38,093 bases of DNA from contig JADZEM010000073.1 in NCBI GenBank assembly GCA_020850535.1, positions 1 through 38,093 on the forward strand, read 5' to 3'. The stretch comes from Chloroflexota bacterium (GTDB lineage: Bacteria; Chloroflexota; UBA6077; JACCZL01). The translations under genes and the position numbers were made by a program. Shown piece after piece: positions 38,058-38,093 of the stretch (its first letter is position 1; the number at the start of each line of letters is the position of its first letter). The notes beneath the pieces were generated by a model, which was not told the DNA's origin, did no database searches, and saw only the letters and a program-made list of their open reading frames with translations.

Positions 38058-38093
38058 ATGCTGCTACCAGTGCAATCGCATGTTGATGTCGTC
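38058..38093. other. Window end after copy A
   Basis: The last 36 bases contain GTGCAATCGCATG, similar to the terminal repeat of the palindromic family but without its CCCTG end. A further element might begin beyond the window; this cannot be decided here. Confidence 0.25.

Noticed and set aside
1-38093. tRNA or rRNA genes
   Set aside because: I looked for T-arm text of the GGTTCGAATCC type and for rRNA signatures on both strands and found none, though a by-eye scan can miss one.

Overview
The window is chromosomal DNA of very high GC (near 70% by eye) with GTG/ATG starts behind strong GGAGG-type ribosome sites. The best guess is a member of the Chloroflexota: a Tat-exported, lipid-anchored sugar-binding protein with a long Ala/Lys/Pro linker, many small DinB, VOC and MDMPI-like enzymes, SBBP-repeat and PQQ-type secreted proteins, and abundant short palindromic intergenic repeats all fit. 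No rRNA, tRNA, CRISPR array, phage module or intact transposase was seen, so the phylum call is an inference from style rather than from a marker gene.

Layout. 1-1.9 kb: a DinB-fold protein divergent from a DJ-1/AraC (GlxA-type) regulator. 1.9-5.4 kb: a minus-strand run with a HipA-like kinase and its DUF3037 partner, a JAMM-motif protein overlapping a 74-aa protein, and a GT4 glycosyltransferase. 5.65-8.35 kb: a large membrane PAS-GGDEF-EAL cyclic-di-GMP protein. 8.4-10.9 kb: an aminoglycoside-phosphotransferase-fold protein, a wrecked aminotransferase pseudogene and an SDR dehydrogenase. 11.1-15.4 kb: an IclR regulator with an excellent promoter, followed by a sugar ABC importer (binding protein and two permeases, no ATPase). 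15.4-16.7 kb: a heptamer tandem repeat and a folE/PTPS pterin pair. 16.9-18.6 kb: a methyltransferase and a lamin-tail-like lipoprotein. 18.7-22.6 kb: an MDMPI-like protein, a creatininase-family hydrolase, a small membrane protein, a histidine-kinase-like protein lacking its phospho-acceptor histidine, and MscL with a zinc-ribbon tail. 22.7-26.9 kb: a sugar or polyol catabolic set (Gfo/Idh/MocA dehydrogenase divergent from a zinc alcohol dehydrogenase and aldo/keto reductase, then RpiB). 27.1-30.2 kb: secreted PQQ-type sugar dehydrogenase, an exported protein and a small membrane protein. 30.3-37.6 kb: two VOC proteins, a second MDMPI-like protein, DUF429 coupled to an SBBP-repeat protein, a flavin amine oxidase and an S51-like protein.

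Themes. Carbohydrate import and oxidation dominate (ABC importer, SDR, Gfo/Idh, ADH, AKR, RpiB, PQQ dehydrogenase, creatininase family). A second theme is small-molecule and stress proteins.

The most unusual structure is non-coding: a family of palindromic elements bounded by CAGGGCGATTGCATG termini. There are two 217-bp copies, one 108-bp collapsed copy in reverse orientation and one 39-bp minimal hairpin. This looks like a MITE/REP-like family and is the main candidate for something undescribed here.
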